Positions 1 through 7,800 of a stretch of 10,808 nucleotides of DNA are shown piece by piece. The first letter of the stretch is position 1. Each line of letters opens with the position of its first letter. Below the pieces are notes generated by a model. The model was given only the letters and a program-made list of their open reading frames with translations, was not told the DNA's origin and ran no database searches. The DNA comes from Stramenopiles sp. TOSAG23-3 (taxonomy: Eukaryota; Sar). Made by a program: the position numbers and the translations under genes. The stretch covers positions 1-10,808 of the forward strand of contig LT642785.1 of NCBI GenBank assembly GCA_900128585.1, written 5' to 3'.

Positions 1-212
1 ATAACAGCATAATAGGTGTGGTTCTATGGTGTGTCTATATTAGAGTTCAAAACCGCATTATTTGGAAAAAGAAATTTGTAACAATTAAGGAAAAAAGAGA
101 AAAATATTGAACAATTTTTATTTTTACAATGCTATTATGATGTAAAAATGAAAAACCTTAAAATTTACCAAAAAAGGACAGAATCTATTATATACTACTA
201 GAGTTATATTTA

Positions 213-230
213 GTATCAGTATATTGATAC
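213..230. repeat. Short inverted repeat in the 3' flank of the PHD gene
   Basis: GTATCA and TGATAC flank a six-base spacer, giving a perfect 6-bp stem. It lies just beyond the TAA that ends the last open frame of the minus-strand gene, inside AT-rich DNA that holds no gene down to position 1. It might sit in a 3' UTR, but a 6-bp stem in DNA this AT-rich can arise by chance. Confidence 0.3.
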
Positions 231-255
231 AAAAAGTATGAGATGTGTATATTTT

Positions 256-600
256 TTATGTGTTAAAACATATTATTTTGTGAAAAAGATTTAGAAAATT
301 GGCTGTTATTTTAAATTTTAGCATATACTTTAAACGCAAAATTTTCATACCACACCAAAGGCAATAAGGTTCAATGCATCGACACACTTTGGTGAGCGTA
401 TTTTCATGGGCTTCTTTTTTGAAAAACAAATTATATATAGTAAGATATGCTTCTTTTTTGATATCTCCATATTTCCAACATTCAGAGACCAGTTTTTCAA
501 CATAAGTTGCGCGTTTTAAATAGCGCCGCCCTTCTCTTTTGAAGGCCGTCGGATGCATTTTGCAAGGTAACATTTTTGGCAGAAAAACGTTTCCAATGCA
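256..600 (-). CDS. Possible C-terminal tail of the PHD-finger protein, in a third frame
   Basis: This frame is open from just after a TGA at 601-603 to a TAA at 256-258, and it overlaps the end of the PHD segment, which stops at 516. Relative to that segment it is in the -1 frame. The part beyond 516 runs about 86 codons without a stop in DNA about two-thirds A+T, which is unlikely by chance. Its translation looks protein-like: charged helical stretches, then a cysteine cluster reading CRCIEPYCLWCG. If the frame joins, it must do so after the final CxxC of the PHD finger, between about 570 and 516, to keep that finger intact. Alternatively the PHD protein really ends at 516 and this is a fortuitous frame in the 3' UTR. 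I see no independent start signal; the first ATG (573) lies inside the PHD coding sequence. Confidence 0.4.
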   Translation of the reverse strand, partial: CIGNVFLPKMLPCKMHPTAFKREGRRYLKRATYVEKLVSECWKYGDIKKEAYLTIYNLFFKKEAHENTLTKVCRCIEPYCLWCGMKILRLKYMLKFKITANFLNLFHKIICFNT

Positions 601-1442
601 TCACTTTTAGGGTTCAGATTTAGGCATTCCAAATGATGCCACGCGTTGCAACCTTGGCACATGACTTCCCCTTCGCTAAACTTAGGAAGGTTTGAAATAC
701 AAAATGGGCATTTGAATGGAACTGTGGGTCTTTTCATCGCACTATTTTCGCTATCAACCAAAGACGAGGAAGCTGCTGCAGCAGCCGCCGCTTGTTGCGA
801 AAGGATTGCTTGCTGCAAATACGAGCTTTTGACGGATTTTAATTTTCTGGGAGAAAACTTGCCTTCCCGCTTTGACTTTAAAAATCGGTCTACATCTTGC
901 ATAGCATCTGTGGCAATTTTTGGCAAGCGGAACCTAGAGCAAGCAACAGAGACGTGGTTTTGAACCCCGGCCAATTCCTTCATTTTTAAAATGCTGCTTC
1001 TTCGTCTGTTTCGATTTGCCATTTTCTCCGAAAGCTTATTGAATGAATCGGAGTACCGTTCGGACACGTTTATTGCGTCCAAAATAGCCAAGTTGGCCTC
1101 CAACTTATCAACGAACTTTTCTTGCTGACACAATTCAGAGTAGAACTTGTTTGGGGCAGTGCAAAATTTTGCCAATATTTGCTCATCAGGGCATTCGACT
1201 TTGAATCGAGAGGTTAATTCCCCAAACTTTTGCAAGGCTTCCCATGCCCCCTCAACACCCGCATGGACTTGACTGCACATGTACGCGTCTCGAATAAATC
1301 TGTGCCCCAACAAGCTCTTCAGAAACCTAAACGCTTCTACATATTCCCATTGTACTAGCATGACTTCCAAAGCCTTGCTGTACGTTTTAGTAGGAGCGCC
1401 TAGAACCATATCTTTAGCCCTAACACTTTCATTGGCAAACGT
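516..1442 (-). CDS. PHD-finger protein, C-terminal segment (-1 frame continuation)
   Basis: This frame is open from just after a TAG at 1443-1445 to a TAA at 516. Its first ATG is at 1409, giving 297 residues. It overlaps the stop of the upstream frame, so it is probably the continuation of that gene rather than a separate one. Residues 1-150 (numbered from that ATG) are mixed helical, with a basic patch NRNRRRSS near 133-139. A seven-Ala run lies at 207-213. A zinc finger spans 234-280: C234-x2-C237, C251-x2-C254, H259-x2-C262, C277-x2-C280, with Trp257 before the His pair. This is the C4HC3 pattern of a PHD finger, a family that usually reads histone H3 tails. No catalytic chromatin domain is visible. 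Whether the finger binds methylated or unmodified Lys4 cannot be judged here. Confidence 0.75.
   Translation of the reverse strand, partial: TFANESVRAKDMVLGAPTKTYSKALEVMLVQWEYVEAFRFLKSLLGHRFIRDAYMCSQVHAGVEGAWEALQKFGELTSRFKVECPDEQILAKFCTAPNKFYSELCQQEKFVDKLEANLAILDAINVSERYSDSFNKLSEKMANRNRRRSSILKMKELAGVQNHVSVACSRFRLPKIATDAMQDVDRFLKSKREGKFSPRKLKSVKSSYLQQAILSQQAAAAAAASSSLVDSENSAMKRPTVPFKCPFCISNLPKFSEGEVMCQGCNAWHHLECLNLNPKSDALETFFCQKCYLAKCIRRPSKEKGGAI
570..710 (-). other. PHD zinc finger (C4HC3)
   Basis: Eight zinc ligands are in the expected order: CxxC, CxxC (CQGC), HxxC (HLEC) and CxxC (CQKC), with an aromatic Trp two residues before the ligand His, as in most PHD fingers. The last CxxC pair lies only about 18 codons before the stop of this frame, so any frame change must occur after it. 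Confidence 0.8.
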
Positions 1443-3460
1443 CTAAACGACCCACTTGCGGGAATCATCTGTAGAAACGAGTCGTGCATGTCAGACAGCA
1501 ATCGCTCAGAGGTAACACGGATCGGAGAGGCCGGTTTATTCAACGCACATCTCATGTGATGCCGCAATAAGCTCGATAAGGAGCTGCTCAGTTTGTCCGA
1601 AAATGGACCTTTCCATGCTTTTGGAGAGTACTCCTTCGAAAAGCACTCGAACACCTTTCCGTAAAAATGCGCCACTCGATTTTCACTCACGGTCAAACTG
1701 TCGTTTGTCAATGAAAGTGTGTTCACGACTTCACCTAAAGCTGATTTTACTTGAGAGTTTTTGCTCGCTTCTACCATCAGTTTCTGACCTGCTAAACAAA
1801 TAGAAGCTAAGCATTTGCACAAAGCCTCCATTCCCTGCGCCAACGTCGACGCATCACTTTTTTTCTCGGGAAATGCAGACACAGACTCTGGAGTAGAGAT
1901 AGTCGATAAGTCATAGGCGCAAAAACGTACCCTTCGACCCACTTTCTTTTTCGTGTTGTCAAACTTTTCCAGTACGCTTTGAGCACTATCAACGTGCGCT
2001 AGAAATTTTTCAAACTTTGATTTCTTTTTTGAAACCAGCAAAGTCTCGCGCATTTGGCAACGTCCAATAACTTTGATCAGTATTTTTACGGCCGAGGAAT
2101 TAAATTTCATCTTAAAAATTGCTAAGAAAGCCTGGTAATTTTGCTCCTTTTCAACTTCCGGGTCAATTTCAGCTTCCTCTGCACTTTCTTCCTCCTTTTC
2201 AGTCACCTCGATCCCGGAAGCAGTGGAAGTCACTGAATTGCTGGCTGCCTCCGAAGGAACAATTGACTTTAGCGGATCCGAAACTATTGAAGCTCTTTTC
2301 TTTGCCGCAAAGAGCTCATCCAATGGATCGTGAACTATCGAATTGCGCTTTTCGCCTGCATTTTTCTCGCTGGTTTCGCTACTATTGTTGTTGGCATTTC
2401 CACTATCTTTTCGCTTCAAAAACGATGCAAATTCATCGTCATCATCATCATCATCATCATCATACAAAAACTCGGCCAGTCTTTCTTTAATACCCTTATC
2501 ATTCTTGACAACTTTTACGTCTGCTGCATCAGCACTTTCCGTTTTGCTCTCCATCAGCTTGAGTCGGTTTTCAAGGGAAGAAATTCTCAGGACCAACTTT
2601 TCGTTGTAAGGAAGCATCGATTGTGCCTTTTTGTACATTGCTATTGCTTTGCGAAAATTAGAGGCATCTTTTGTCTTTGAGAACTTTTTCGCTTGGATAA
2701 TGTAGAGTTTTGCCGATTCTACCTGTGTTTCCACCAACTTTGTCGATATAGCAGCAGGAGCTTTCCCCACTGGTGCTGCTGCGGTTTTCGTTTTAATTTT
2801 TTGCTCCATCTCTTGCCGCAATTTTGTCCTTGGGGCTCGCGCATCTGGGCTCTCAGTGCCTTGCGACTGTTTTAGCAACGCCAGCCGGTTTTCAAGGGAT
2901 ACAATTCTGAGGGCAAGCTTTTCGTTCCCCCCAAGCAACTTTTGGGCCTTTTGGTACATTTGAATTGCTAAGCTAATATTCGAAATATCCTTCTTCTTTG
3001 CGAAGGACTTTGCTTGAATAATGAACTGTTTAGCAGTGTGAACGTCTTTTTCGTTGACCTGAACGTGAAAAAGTGAAGATTTGGGTGCACTCACTCTCGA
3101 AGAGGGATCGGTTTTTAGCGCAGTTGTGGTGTTTACACAGCCTGTTGGTGCTAACGAGGATAGACTCGAATGATGCCTACGTTGATTGGCTTGTCTGCCC
3201 GCCTTTGCGAGGGGAAGTTTTTGGCGCTTCAGGGCATTGTTCGCGTTGGAGCTTCGTTCGGACGACTTGCTTACCGTTTGCCTTTTTCTAATCCCAGGTT
3301 CTTTGCCTGGCGCTAGTGTCACTGATTCTACGCTATTCGTAATATCCCTAAGCGAAGAGCCTTTCTTTTTGATGTAGCCTCCTTTTGAGCTTTTCTGTTT
3401 CTGAAAGGAAATCCGGTTGGCCCCTTGCCCTTGGCCAACGGCGTTCAAAAATCCAGACAT
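1400..3460 (-). CDS. PHD-finger protein, N-terminal segment with duplicated helical repeats
   Basis: This segment encodes 686 residues from ATG 3460 to TAG 1400. Residues 1-135 are Lys/Arg/Ser-rich and disordered-looking, with likely nuclear-localisation patches (IRKR at 57-60, KRQK at 78-81). Two copies of a roughly 54-residue helical hairpin follow (143-196 and 250-303), each with the pattern AK-x2-II-QAK, then A-x2-MY-x-KAQ, then NEKL and LRI-x-SLENRL. They recall the N-terminal TPR/MIT-like hairpin of ERCC6L-type proteins, but that is only a resemblance. Next come nine Asp (334-342), two KRxSIVxDPL motifs (371-380, 388-397) that look like basophilic kinase sites, a Glu-rich stretch and a helical region (440-665). 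The last 15 or so residues before the stop look out of frame. The PHD finger follows in the -1 frame, so this is probably the front of one protein of about 980 or more residues. Its exact role is unknown; chromatin or nuclear is the best guess. Confidence 0.75.
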   Translation of the reverse strand: MSGFLNAVGQGQGANRISFQKQKSSKGGYIKKKGSSLRDITNSVESVTLAPGKEPGIRKRQTVSKSSERSSNANNALKRQKLPLAKAGRQANQRRHHSSLSSLAPTGCVNTTTALKTDPSSRVSAPKSSLFHVQVNEKDVHTAKQFIIQAKSFAKKKDISNISLAIQMYQKAQKLLGGNEKLALRIVSLENRLALLKQSQGTESPDARAPRTKLRQEMEQKIKTKTAAAPVGKAPAAISTKLVETQVESAKLYIIQAKKFSKTKDASNFRKAIAMYKKAQSMLPYNEKLVLRISSLENRLKLMESKTESADAADVKVVKNDKGIKERLAEFLYDDDDDDDDDEFASFLKRKDSGNANNNSSETSEKNAGEKRNSIVHDPLDELFAAKKRASIVSDPLKSIVPSEAASNSVTSTASGIEVTEKEEESAEEAEIDPEVEKEQNYQAFLAIFKMKFNSSAVKILIKVIGRCQMRETLLVSKKKSKFEKFLAHVDSAQSVLEKFDNTKKKVGRRVRFCAYDLSTISTPESVSAFPEKKSDASTLAQGMEALCKCLASICLAGQKLMVEASKNSQVKSALGEVVNTLSLTNDSLTVSENRVAHFYGKVFECFSKEYSPKAWKGPFSDKLSSSLSSLLRHHMRCALNKPASPIRVTSERLLSDMHDSFLQMIPASGSFRRLPMKVLGLKIWF
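2435..2461 (-). repeat. Trinucleotide run (GAT/GAC) encoding nine Asp
   Basis: On the plus strand this is a CAT/ATC microsatellite with one interruption (CGTC). In frame it encodes Asp334-Asp342. Such slip-prone tracts commonly vary in length between alleles. The phase keeps the residue acidic, so changes in length would not shift the frame. Confidence 0.85.
2552..3034 (-). repeat. Tandem protein repeat, two copies (2873-3034 and 2552-2713)
   Basis: The two 54-residue copies align without gaps and share about 35 identical residues. Similarity is visible in the DNA too, for example around the GRxxLL/ENRL codons, where both carry CGGTTTTCAAGGGA on the plus strand. This suggests a fairly recent internal duplication. 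About 53 residues of Ala/Lys/Pro-rich linker separate the copies. Confidence 0.85.
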
Positions 3461-4392
3461 TGTTCGCTACGAGTCCTAACTTGTTAAGAGGTCAGCAACG
3501 TCAATCCAAATGCGTTCGATTTCAAAAGTTGTTTCCCTGGTTACTAAAATGATAAATCAAACCCAATCGATTCCTTGGAATCGAATCGTAAAAAGAAAGC
3601 AAGCCAAAGAGCAATTGGTACGTTGTTAAAATTTATCAAAATGTTTACATTGCATACATAGACCACGTATAAACGCAGGAGAAAGAAACCGAACAACCGT
3701 TCATGCATTATTAAAAAATTACGTGGTGTAAGGCTACTACTATGAGATACCAAGCTCAATTCTACCACCCTTTTTTATTCGGGGTAAAAACATGCAGTAC
3801 ACAGTATGAAAATTGATTATGAGCCTCAAACTACAGCCTTGCCTCTTTTCAAGTGCTATCATAGAAATAAGTATGTTGTTTGTACTGTAAGTGATATATT
3901 CATCCTATAATTATTCATTTGTAATATCCTTGATTATGTACCTATTAATTTTATAGAAGAGCCTGAGAAGAATTTTTGATGAATGGAATTGAATCAACAA
4001 TAAAAAAAATGAACGTTTGGATCATTTGGAGAATTGTTTGTTAAATCGATACATATTAATATAGAAATAGCAGTGAAAATAAACTGTCATTTTTATTTTT
4101 CATAAAAAGCTTAAAGCAAATATAAATAAATGAATTTACTACTGGTGTAATAGTACACGACAGTGGTATCAAGTCAAAAATAAAAAATAGAAAAAAGAAG
4201 AAGGGAAATCCTTGTTTTTTGTCTATTTATTATTTTTAAGTAAAATATGTGTGTGATAGGATTGGGCCTTTTCGCTAATAATTAAAATATTCTATGTACT
4301 CGTATTTTAATAGTCTAATAACGAACCGAAGTACACCACAGCATTTGTAAAAAATAATAATAATAAAAAAAAGGAGCAGTTAAAAAAAAATA

Positions 4393-4449
4393 CCCCCTCC
4401 TTCCCTTCCTTCCTTCCTTTCCTTCCTTTCCTTCCTTCCTTCTTTTTCT
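4393..4449 (+). repeat. 57-nt polypyrimidine CCTT/CCTTT tract
   Basis: An uninterrupted run of C and T made largely of TTCC units, directly preceded by an A-rich stretch. Long homopurine-homopyrimidine tracts with mirror symmetry can adopt triplex (H-DNA) structure and often lie near promoters. It is about 0.6 kb upstream of the CEP83-like start. It could equally be an ordinary microsatellite. Confidence 0.85.
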
Positions 4450-4462
4450 ATTATTTATTATT

Positions 4463-4486
4463 AGTTATAGTTATAGTTATATTATA
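4463..4486 (+). repeat. GTTATA hexamer tandem repeat
   Basis: Three successive GTTATA-type units lie just downstream of the polypyrimidine tract. This is simple-sequence DNA with no evident function. Confidence 0.6.
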
Positions 4487-4672
4487 ATTTAAAGTATGGG
4501 GATATTCTAGATAGAAGAAATGGGTTCGGTTCCTTTTTTTTTTTTTTGGGTACTTTTGGTGCTATTATTATATGTTATTCCACGTTCTTCTTCTTTTTTT
4601 GGCAGTTGCATTATTAGTTTATCTCTCATCGTCGACCTATTCGTACCGGTTCGTTTTAATTTTTTATTAATA

Positions 4673-4684
4673 GTACGTACGTAC
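4673..4684. repeat. (GTAC)3 palindromic tandem repeat
   Basis: Three GTAC units form a self-complementary 12-mer. No function can be assigned. Confidence 0.6.
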
Positions 4685-4732
4685 TGTTGTAGTAGAGACA
4701 GACAGTTGTAATTTTTTTATTATATCTCTAAG

Positions 4733-4750
4733 ACGACTATATAGTGTCGT
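4733..4750. promoter_or_regulatory. Imperfect inverted repeat around a TATATA core
   Basis: ACGAC and GTCGT flank TATATAGT, and the centre ACTATATAGT is itself a 10-bp palindrome. It is about 280 bases upstream of the CEP83-like ATG. It could be a TATA element or protein-binding site for either flanking gene, but TATATA is common in AT-rich DNA, so the call is weak. Confidence 0.25.
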
Positions 4751-5029
4751 ATATTATTCTGATTGGGGAGCTAAGAATTAAAAAAAATAATATATTTTAT
4801 TATTATTAATTATAAATTTGTTTTTGTAATAATAAATAATAACGAACACTTCACATAGAATTTAAATTAAGATGATTGAATGGTTTTATTATTATTGTTC
4901 CAGATAGTCCCTCTCGACCTTTTTTTCTACCATTCCCGTTCCTCTCTTTTGGTGGATTTAGATTTGCACAAAAATAAATAATAATAAGAAAAAGGACGAA
5001 CGACGATACACAAGAGTACGTAGCTCACC

Positions 5030-7048
5030 ATGACGTCGTTCTTTGATGACTCGACAAGCGCCAACTCGTCCCCGTACGAGTCACTGCTAGACCAAGTCAC
5101 CGCACTCCAATCGGATTTGTCCAAGACGTTTGCCGTCTGCCAAACACTGCGCGCTGAAAACGAGCAACTTGGAGAAAGCCTGACGTCCGTCAAGGAGGAA
5201 AACGGAAAGCTGCGCGAAAAGTACACGGACGTCAGGAAACGTTACTATGACGAAAACCAGCAAAAGACCGACATTGAAAATAAACACGAGGAGATCGTCC
5301 GATCGTGGAAAATCCAGTTGGAGCAGAAAGCGGGAGAGTTCGAAAAACTCCAGAGCAAACTAGCCCCCCCAAGGGACTTAGACTTGCTTAGGATGAAAAT
5401 ACAAGAAGAGTTAGAAGTTCCCCACCAGCAAAAGGTTGGCCGTTTGAACGCGGAGGTCGAAAAGTATCGCGAAATGTTCTACAACGTGCGGCGGGAGCAC
5501 GAGCTGCTGAAGACGGAGTTTGAGCAGTTCACCATCGACCAGGGCAAAAGGGAGGAGGCGGCGCACGCCGCAACGTCAGCCATGGTCAAAGGATTGAAGG
5601 CCAAAATCGAAAATTTGCAGACGTCCCGGGACGATACGACGTTAAAGGACAGAGTAAGGCTGATGGGAAGGGATTTGAAAGAATACCAGATTCGGGAGGA
5701 GCAGATGAAGAACGAGATTTCTGGCCTGACGAAGCAGAAGCAAGAGGCAGTAGTGGAAATGGAGCGAGCCATCCTCTCTTCTCAGAAGCACACGTCGGAG
5801 CTTGCCGCGAGCGCCCAGACGATGGAAGCCCGCGCACTGATGGCTGAATCGAACGTGCACAATTTCAAAACGCAGTACGAGCGGGCCCAACGCCGGGTAA
5901 ACGACCAGCAAAAGAGGGTTGTTGAGCTAGAAGGGGACCTCTCTAGGCACCGCCACATGCTGGAGAAAAAGGACCAGCACATCGCGGACGAGCAAGCGAC
6001 CGCTTCCGACTCCGTCCAAAAGATTTCGCAAGACTGCGATGCAAAAATTGCCCGTGTGCAAGCGGAAAGCCTCAGGTTGGAGCGCGAAATCACGAAATTG
6101 CAACAAGCCCTGCAAACGGCCAACGCCAAGACGGAAAGCGCCAAACGGGTGGCGGAGGAAAATGCAACGTCCATCCGACGGGAAATAGAGGACCTGAACG
6201 CTCACTTTCAGACGGAAAGGGAGGAACTAGAGCAGAAGGTGGAAAATGCCCAAGCATTGGTAAAAGAAGCGAACGAAGGCAAGGCAGAGGCCTTGAGCAG
6301 ATCACAGGCGGACCACGATGCGGTGAAGAAAATCCAGAAAAAGCTGGAGCAAGAAATCACGAGAAGGGAAAAAGAAGCCGAGGGTTGGAAGCAGGAGCGA
6401 AGCCGTTTCTCGGAGGCGGAGCATGAGCGAGACGACGCCCAGAATGAACTTAGAGACGAGTACGGTACGCTTCAAGCGCAGCATCGGGAAATACGGGCAA
6501 AAGAGCAGGCACTTTTGACGGAACGCGAGAAGTTGGAATCTAACGTTGAGTATTTAGAGAATGAAGTTGCAAAGATGTCCTCTGACCAGGAAAGGTCTCG
6601 TGAAATGCATGTAGCCGACTTAGAACAGCAGCGCGTCCAATTTTTGAGCGAGTTCAAGAATTTGAAGAGGGAGATGAAAAACCAAGACCAAAAGCACCGA
6701 AAATTAGTAAGCGGCCTGAACAACGACATTAAGAAAGTAAAAGCAAAGAGCGAAGAGTACAAAAAGAAAGCTTTGTCTGAGCACCGTAAATTTGGACAAG
6801 TTAAGCAAGAGTTCAATTCCACCAGAGCTCAATTCGAGGCTACGAAAAGAGAGCTGCAAGTGGAACTGAACAATGCATCGCAGCGAATTCGCGAAGTAGA
6901 ACGCTCGCGAGACCTTTTGATGATCGGAGGAAACGGTGAAAATGATGACGGGGGCGTTAATTCCTCGGGGTTTGACTCCGTTTCCCAAGACGAAAAGGAA
7001 CACCAGAAAGAGCTTGCTAAATACTTAGAGAGACTGGAAAAGATGTGA
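5030..7048 (+). CDS. CEP83-like centriolar distal-appendage protein
   Basis: Encodes 672 residues from an ATG in a strong Kozak context (CTCACCATGA) to TGA, with no intron. Almost the whole chain from about residue 20 to 640 is heptad-rich, Glu/Lys/Gln-rich coiled coil. I recognise the segment around 112-167 as the CEP83 (CCDC41) signature: a Pro-Pro-Arg-Asp-Leu motif, then LLRMKIQEELEVP, then EVEKYREMFYNVRREHELLK. The length is close to the roughly 700 residues of the animal protein. In animals CEP83 is the base component of distal appendages; it anchors the mother centriole to the membrane and is needed to start cilium assembly. The coil is broken near the C-terminus by a Gly/Asn/Asp-rich loop (about 628-650) before a last short helix. 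Codon use is more GC-rich than the PHD gene. The alternative is another long coiled-coil centrosomal protein, but the signature argues against that. Confidence 0.8.
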   Translation: MTSFFDDSTSANSSPYESLLDQVTALQSDLSKTFAVCQTLRAENEQLGESLTSVKEENGKLREKYTDVRKRYYDENQQKTDIENKHEEIVRSWKIQLEQKAGEFEKLQSKLAPPRDLDLLRMKIQEELEVPHQQKVGRLNAEVEKYREMFYNVRREHELLKTEFEQFTIDQGKREEAAHAATSAMVKGLKAKIENLQTSRDDTTLKDRVRLMGRDLKEYQIREEQMKNEISGLTKQKQEAVVEMERAILSSQKHTSELAASAQTMEARALMAESNVHNFKTQYERAQRRVNDQQKRVVELEGDLSRHRHMLEKKDQHIADEQATASDSVQKISQDCDAKIARVQAESLRLEREITKLQQALQTANAKTESAKRVAEENATSIRREIEDLNAHFQTEREELEQKVENAQALVKEANEGKAEALSRSQADHDAVKKIQKKLEQEITRREKEAEGWKQERSRFSEAEHERDDAQNELRDEYGTLQAQHREIRAKEQALLTEREKLESNVEYLENEVAKMSSDQERSREMHVADLEQQRVQFLSEFKNLKREMKNQDQKHRKLVSGLNNDIKKVKAKSEEYKKKALSEHRKFGQVKQEFNSTRAQFEATKRELQVELNNASQRIREVERSRDLLMIGGNGENDDGGVNSSGFDSVSQDEKEHQKELAKYLERLEKM

Positions 7049-7084
7049 GGGGGTAAATTACTTCGTTGTATTTGCAGTATGATA

Positions 7085-7133
7085 TTAAAAATATATGAGT
7101 GGACTATATAATTTGTTTTTAAAAATATATGAG
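7085..7133. repeat. 15-bp direct repeat between convergent genes
   Basis: TTAAAAATATATGAG occurs at 7085-7099 and again at 7119-7133, within the spacer of about 120 bases between the CEP83-like stop and the RGS-gene stop. The spacer must hold the 3' UTRs and poly(A) signals of both genes, so the repeated AT-rich element may contribute to 3'-end formation. No canonical AATAAA is present there on the plus strand. Confidence 0.6.
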
Positions 7134-7167
7134 GTATTGAACACCACCATGTGTGTGCGTGTCTTCT

Positions 7168-7800
7168 TTACACCGCTGTGGATTCTTCGCGATCTGGAAC
7201 CACACTCGTCAAATCTCCCCCTTCGTACATTTCGGCGCTGCTGTGCCGTGAGAGCGTCCCCGCCGGCTTGCCTTGCTCACTTAGGGCTCCGAAGCTTTTC
7301 GTTGCCCGTATACGAGAAGAGGCAGCGTACACTGGTCTATTGCCTGATGTGCTTTTCGAGGAATTTGTCCGGGTGACGATTTTCTTGTGGTCTTCTTTTA
7401 TGTCTTCTAACGGCAAATTGATAGTGCCCTTTTCATACGCCTGCACCTCCTGCAAGAGCTCTTCAAACAATGAACTTTTTTTGTACCTCTGAAAGTTATC
7501 GCTTGCCATCATCTTTAGAATCTCATCTTGGACTTCCCCAAACAAGTCGGTACTGGGCGCGACCGTCTGCTGAAGATTGACGGCGTTCACGGCTTCCGCA
7601 ATTTTCTCGCGCATGGTCCCCGAAATATTAATGGTATTCTTTCCCCCATCTGCTATGTATTGTTGGTACACATCGTTCATACTGTCTACTTGTGGTTGAA
7701 TAATTTCGTATTCAAATTCACTCCGGTACCGTTCAACGTCAAGCCAAAAGTCCAGATGCTCTGTAGAGTACTCCTTTTCCATGTGTGACGCAGTAAAAAA
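7168..7800 (-). CDS. RGS domain and C-terminal tail of the cNMP/RGS protein (-1 frame)
   Basis: This frame is open from just after a TGA at 7801-7803 to TAA at 7168. The first ATG (7782) would give 204 residues, but that start would cut the RGS fold, so the segment is better read as the continuation of the upstream cNMP frame. From that Met, residues 1-112 carry RGS hallmarks: EYSTEHLDFW (helix 3-4), WLDVERYR, a YxxYI then NTINIS segment, and DLFGEVQDEILKMM followed by NFQRYKKSSLFEELL. The missing first RGS helices are encoded at the end of the upstream frame (HEIPLDFLLRH), and a join there restores the usual spacing. RGS domains speed GTP hydrolysis by Galpha. The tail is Ser/Thr-rich with several basic-Ser sites and ends in S-T-A-V, which fits a class I PDZ ligand (S/T-x-V at the C-terminus); that is suggestive only. 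Confidence 0.8.
   Translation of the reverse strand, partial: FFTASHMEKEYSTEHLDFWLDVERYRSEFEYEIIQPQVDSMNDVYQQYIADGGKNTINISGTMREKIAEAVNAVNLQQTVAPSTDLFGEVQDEILKMMASDNFQRYKKSSLFEELLQEVQAYEKGTINLPLEDIKEDHKKIVTRTNSSKSTSGNRPVYAASSRIRATKSFGALSEQGKPAGTLSRHSSAEMYEGGDLTSVVPDREESTAV

Larger units (their letters stand above)
3461..5029. other. Divergent intergenic region between the PHD gene and the CEP83-like gene
   Basis: About 1.57 kb with no convincing gene. The longest open frame (3544-3768, minus, 74 codons) has no recognisable domain and is not called. Promoters and 5' UTRs of both flanking genes must lie here. The first 80 bases or so next to the PHD start are compositionally like coding DNA. 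From about 3780 onward the DNA is very AT-rich with poly-A, poly-T, TTA and AAT runs. A pyrimidine-rich stretch ending TTCCAG at 4898-4903 resembles a 3' splice site for a 5'-UTR intron of the CEP83-like gene, but I cannot find a matching donor with confidence. Confidence 0.6.

Noticed and set aside
1400-1445. 29-nt GT-AG intron (GTTTAGACG...GTGTTAG) joining the first two PHD frames
   Set aside because: It would restore the frame, but it is very short, has no supporting consensus elsewhere in the window, and no equivalent explains the other two junctions. Transcript reads would decide.
2119-2680. Plus-strand frames with His, Ile or Ser homopolymers near 2440
   Set aside because: These are the other readings of the CAT/ATC microsatellite that encodes poly-Asp on the minus strand.
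3544-3768. 74-codon minus-strand frame upstream of the PHD gene
   Set aside because: Hydrophobic, low-complexity translation in AT-rich intergenic DNA without a recognisable domain.
3690-3772. Possible tRNA on the minus strand, since TGGTAGAATTG fits a box A pattern
   Set aside because: I could not build an acceptor stem or T arm around it, and the box B-like sequence is imperfect.
5479-6822. Several minus-strand frames of 60-130 codons inside the CEP83-like gene
   Set aside because: Their translations are Leu/Ser/Arg/Phe-rich, as expected for the complement of Glu/Lys/Gln coiled-coil codons; none has a domain.
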